Part shown: positions 61,554-64,000 of the stretch, one piece after another
How positions within the stretch are numbered: position 1 is the first letter of the stretch
Layout of the letters: the number at the start of each line of letters is the position of its first letter
NCBI GenBank assembly: GCA_016716605.1
Contig: JADJWA010000001.1
Location: forward strand, 682,001-746,000
Direction of reading: 5' to 3'
DNA from: Flavobacteriales bacterium
GTDB lineage: Bacteria; Bacteroidota; Bacteroidia; Flavobacteriales_F; PHOS-HE28
DNA length: 64,000 nucleotides
Made by a program: the position numbers and the translations under genes
Notes under the pieces: model-generated
What the model saw: only the letters and a program-made list of their open reading frames with translations
Database searches by the model: none
What the model was told of the DNA's origin: nothing

Positions 61554-62578
61554 GCGCTTCCGTCCTCCTGATCTACACCGGCGGCACCATCGGCATGCTC
61601 GCCGATCCGCGCACCGGGGAACTGCGCCCCATGGACCTTGCCCACCTCGAAGAGCAGGTGCCCGAACTGGCGCGCATCGGTGTGCGATTGGGCGCCACCA
61701 CCTTTGAGCAGCCCATCGACAGCAGCGACATGCGGCCGGCGGACTGGGTGCGCATCGCGCGGATCATCGGCGAATCCTACGACCGCTACGACGGCTTCGT
61801 GGTGCTGCACGGCAGCGATACCATGGCCTACACCGCAAGCGCGTTGAGCTTTCTGCTGGAAGGACTGAGCAAGCCCGTGATCCTCACTGGATCGCAATTG
61901 CCCATCGGCACCATCCGCACCGATGCCAAGGAGAACCTGATCACCGCCATCGAGATCGCCGCCGCCAAGGATGAACAGGGTCGTGCGATGGTGCCCGAAG
62001 TGGCCGTGTACTTCGAGTACCGCTTGATGCGCGGCAACCGAACGGTGAAGGTGCATGCCGAGCGCTTCGAGGCCTTCCGCTCCCCGAATTGGCCAGCACT
62101 GGCAGAGGCCGGTGTTCACCTGCGCTATGACCGCTCCGCGATCCTGCTGAACCGCAGCGGGCCGCTCAAGGTGCACGAGCGAGTCGATGCCCGGGTGGGG
62201 GTGATCCGCTTATTCCCGGGGATCTCCGCGGAATGGGTGACGCATGCCTTGGGCACGCCCGGCCTGCGCGCGGCGCTGCTCACCACCTTCGGCAGCGGCA
62301 ATGGCCCCACCGAACCGGAATTCATAGGGGCCCTGCGCAACGCGCGTGAGCGGGGCCTCCAACTGCTCAACGTGACCCAATGCGTGGGCGGCCGGGTGGA
62401 GCAAGGCCGTTATGTGACCAGCCGTGCGTTCGTAGAGCTCGGCGTGATTCCCTGTGCCGACATGACCGTGGAGGCCACGCTTGCCAAGGCCATGTTCCTG
62501 CTCTCCATGGAGCAGCCTGCGGAGGCCTTCGCCCAACGAATGGCGGCACCGATCGCCGGCGAGTTGACGTTGGGGTAA
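61550..62578 (+). CDS. ansA: Type I (cytoplasmic) L-asparaginase
   Basis: Hydrolyses asparagine to aspartate and ammonia. The two catalytic threonines are in the YTGGTIGM start (Thr10 and Thr13 region) and in VLHGSDTMAYTASALSF (the Thr-Asp pair). There is no signal peptide, consistent with the cytoplasmic type I enzyme. The 342-residue length fits. It overlaps tatD by 4 bp. Confidence 0.92.
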   Translation: MSASVLLIYTGGTIGMLADPRTGELRPMDLAHLEEQVPELARIGVRLGATTFEQPIDSSDMRPADWVRIARIIGESYDRYDGFVVLHGSDTMAYTASALSFLLEGLSKPVILTGSQLPIGTIRTDAKENLITAIEIAAAKDEQGRAMVPEVAVYFEYRLMRGNRTVKVHAERFEAFRSPNWPALAEAGVHLRYDRSAILLNRSGPLKVHERVDARVGVIRLFPGISAEWVTHALGTPGLRAALLTTFGSGNGPTEPEFIGALRNARERGLQLLNVTQCVGGRVEQGRYVTSRAFVELGVIPCADMTVEATLAKAMFLLSMEQPAEAFAQRMAAPIAGELTLG

Positions 62579-62630
62579 CATGCCAGCCCTTCCGCTCGCT
62601 GCCTATCCTGCGCCACTTCCTGTGCAGCCC

Positions 62631-62659
62631 TTGCAGCACAAGTCGGATTGCTACCTTGG
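62631..62659 (+). promoter_or_regulatory. Candidate promoter of tRNA-Ser (TTG, 18 nt, TACCTTGG)
   Basis: TTG at 62631-62633 is followed after 18 nt by TACCTTGG (62652-62659). This fits the Bacteroidota -33/-7 spacing with one mismatch in the -7 box. The tRNA begins 43 bp further on. Confidence 0.45.
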
Positions 62660-62702
62660 CCGCCCTTCGGAAAGGCCAGGAACCGCCTTCCCGACCATAA
62701 CT

Positions 62703-62792
62703 GGAGAGATGGCCGAGTGGTTGAAGGCGCGCGCCTGGAAAGTGCGTTTACCTGAAAGGGTAACGGGGGTTCGAATCCCTCTCTCTCCGCCA
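62703..62792 (+). tRNA. tRNA-Ser (anticodon GGA)
   Basis: The acceptor stem GGAGAGA (62703-62709) pairs with TCTCTCC (62782-62788), followed by the discriminator G and an encoded CCA. The D arm (ggccgagtggttgaaggc), an anticodon loop with CTGGAAA, a long variable arm (taccTGAAAgggta) and a T arm with GGTTCGAATCC are all visible. The long variable arm and GGA anticodon identify serine, reading UCC and UCU. Confidence 0.97.
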
Positions 62793-62800
62793 TTGCGGAT

Positions 62801-62817
62801 CGGCGGCGGAGCCGCCG
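62801..62817. terminator. Short G+C-rich hairpin after tRNA-Ser
   Basis: CGGCGGC (62801-62807) pairs with GCCGCCG (62811-62817) around a 3-nt loop, 9 bp after the tRNA's CCA. There is no T tract. It may end the tRNA transcript or be part of the repeat region that follows. Confidence 0.45.
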
Positions 62818-62851
62818 CATCATCTGCGACGGCGGCGAGCGAAGCTTGCTT

Positions 62852-63060
62852 CGGCGAGCCGACGATGCAGATGATGCAAGGCCCGAAGGTCCGTCGATCT
62901 GCAATGAAGCCCTCCCCAACGGGAAAGGCCGACGAAGGAGGCCAATCCCTTTCCCGCCTTCACGGCGAGCCGACGATGCAGATGATGCAAGGCCCGAAGG
63001 GCCATCGATCAGCAATGAATCCCTCCCCAACGGGAAAGGCCGACGAAGGAGGCCAATCCC
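62852..63060. repeat. Tandem 111-bp repeat between tRNA-Ser and the ExbB-like gene
   Basis: The unit starting cggcgagccgacgatgcaga begins at 62852 and again at 62963, a period of 111 bp; the second copy matches to about 63060 with few differences. It holds a small palindrome (GGCCCGAAGGGCC, perfect in copy two at 62991-63003). The period is divisible by three, so all frames stay open, and peptides such as ADDARPEGPSI repeat, but I see no gene here. Together with the hairpins at 62801-62853 it fills most of the 425-bp gap, which otherwise holds only a catctttg box (63156-63163) before the next gene. Confidence 0.75.
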
Positions 63061-63217
63061 CCTCATTGCAGGGAGCTCAACCTCCAATCAGCAACCGGCC
63101 AGGATTCGGGCGCTCGCCCTACCCCTCAACCGGTTCGTCGCTTCGATCCAACCCGCATCTTTGACCCGCTCTCAACGGAACCAACCGACAACAACCCCCT
63201 CACGCAACCCTTCACAC

Positions 63218-63979
63218 ATGGTACGCAAGTTCTTGTCACTCTGCATGGCGGCCTTCGTCGGCCTCAGCCTGCTCACCACCCCGGTCATGGCGCAGAACGC
63301 CCCAGCCGCTGCATCTACCGAAGTGACCGATGCCGCCCCGGCCGGTGGCCACCAGATGCTGAAGCAGCGCTTCATCGAGGGCGACCCGACCTACATGGCC
63401 CCGGTGCTCCTGTGCCTGATTCTTGGCTTGGCCATGGTCATCGAGCGCATCATCTACCTCAACATGGCTAACACCAACACCACGAAGCTCCTCAGCAATG
63501 TGGAGGATGCGCTAAAGTCGGGTGGCATCGATGCGGCCCAGGAGGTGTGCCGCAACACCCGCGGCCCCATCGGCGGCATCTTCTATCAGGGCCTCGACCG
63601 CGCCCACGAGGGCGTCGAGATCGCCGAGAAGAGCATCGTGGCCTATGGTGGCGTGGAAGTGGGCCGCCTAGAGCGCGGCTTGCCTTGGATCGCCCTGTTC
63701 ATCGCCCTGGCCCCCATGCTTGGGTTCATGGGCACCGTGATCGGGATGATCGAGGCCTTCGACCAGATCGCGGCCGCCAACAACATCAGCCCGGCCATCG
63801 TGGCTGGCGGTATCAAGATCGCGCTGCTCACCACCGTGTTCGGCCTCATCGTCGCCATCATCCTGCAGATTTTCTACAACTACCTGCAGAGCAAGATCGA
63901 CAGCATCACCGGCCAGATGGAGGAGGCCTCCATCAGCTTGGTGGACCTGCTGGTGAAGACCAACACGAGCAAGCACTAA
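63218..63979 (+). CDS. ExbB/TolQ/MotA-type proton channel subunit
   Basis: The 253-residue product has a cleavable-looking N-terminal hydrophobic segment (KFLSLCMAAFVGLSLLTTPV, then MAQ) followed by three membrane helices (about 60-79, 165-188 and 205-232). The family signature is in GLPWIALFIALAPMLGFMGT and VIGMIEAFDQIAAANNISPA. It energises TonB-dependent receptors or a Tol-like system by proton flow, with partners ExbD and TonB expected just beyond the window. The start at 63218 puts the signal segment first; the long open frame upstream comes from the 111-bp repeats. Confidence 0.92.
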   Translation: MVRKFLSLCMAAFVGLSLLTTPVMAQNAPAAASTEVTDAAPAGGHQMLKQRFIEGDPTYMAPVLLCLILGLAMVIERIIYLNMANTNTTKLLSNVEDALKSGGIDAAQEVCRNTRGPIGGIFYQGLDRAHEGVEIAEKSIVAYGGVEVGRLERGLPWIALFIALAPMLGFMGTVIGMIEAFDQIAAANNISPAIVAGGIKIALLTTVFGLIVAIILQIFYNYLQSKIDSITGQMEEASISLVDLLVKTNTSKH

Positions 63980-64000
63980 GTACATGCATCAGAGCTCCAA

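Noticed and set aside
62852..63060. CRISPR array
   Set aside because: Only two copies of a 111-bp unit with no spacer-repeat alternation and no cas genes in the window.
62410..63087. A 225-residue minus-strand open frame across asparaginase, tRNA-Ser and the 111-bp repeat
   Set aside because: It crosses a perfect tRNA and is kept open by the repeat length being a multiple of three. No protein-like features.

Overview
The window reads as a chromosomal piece of a high-G+C, uncultivated-type Bacteroidota (Flavobacteriales-like) bacterium. The evidence is several proteins ending in type IX secretion (T9SS) type A sorting domains, a carboxypeptidase-regulatory-domain TonB-dependent receptor, a HU/SPOR protein, start sites that mostly lack Shine-Dalgarno sequences, and a TAnnTTTG / TAnnTTCG box upstream of many genes (the Bacteroidota -7 element). 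I found no transposase, integrase, CRISPR array or rRNA. One tRNA-Ser(GGA) is present. Several frame breaks lie in short homopolymers, so some may be assembly errors; each is described where it occurs.

Layout. 1-6077: the 5' part of a sensor-kinase-like gene and an intact AsmA-family gene, both on the minus strand. Between them sit a lipoprotein and a T9SS cargo gene on the plus strand, flanked by a 124-bp duplication of the AsmA 3' end. 6208-8415: a low-G+C gene for a composite transcription-type protein (RpoA-CTD-like, sigma region 4-like and HARE-HTH-like parts). 8555-11817: pseudouridine synthase, YraN, a DUF4412-type protein and LD-carboxypeptidase. 11881-16712: a tight five-gene operon of secreted or outer-membrane proteins of unknown function, closed by a strong terminator. 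16941-21645: metG carrying two palindromic repeat elements and two compensating frameshifts, a RelE/ParE-type toxin-antitoxin pair, and a frameshifted CotH-type gene.

21684-31444: a duplicated two-gene T9SS module, all on the minus strand. A large BNR/beta-helix protein (broken by an amber codon and a frameshift) is followed by a delta-60-type repeat protein. Next comes a truncated copy of the large gene, whose signal-peptide-like N terminus is read from another frame of its neighbour, and then a second delta-60 protein. 31621-41716: housekeeping genes (purQ, a flippase-like membrane protein, an EamA transporter, yicC-gmk-nadD, udk, two small ORFs, recJ, a cytochrome c/PHM-type cargo, tadA).

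41721-49833: an M36 metallopeptidase and a BNR-repeat protein, separated by a bacilliredoxin. They share about 410 C-terminal residues ending in tandem dockerin-like repeats instead of a recognisable T9SS sorting domain. 49966-62578: gdhA, dprA, a TonB-dependent receptor, kdsB, a HU/SPOR protein, small proteins, a HemJ/CopD-like protein, a thioesterase, a GT9 glycosyltransferase, tatD and an asparaginase. 62703-64000: tRNA-Ser, a 111-bp tandem repeat, and an ExbB/TolQ-type proton channel subunit.

The recurring theme is export to the cell surface (T9SS cargo, outer-membrane proteins, AsmA, TonB energisation) set among ordinary nucleotide, tRNA and DNA-repair genes.
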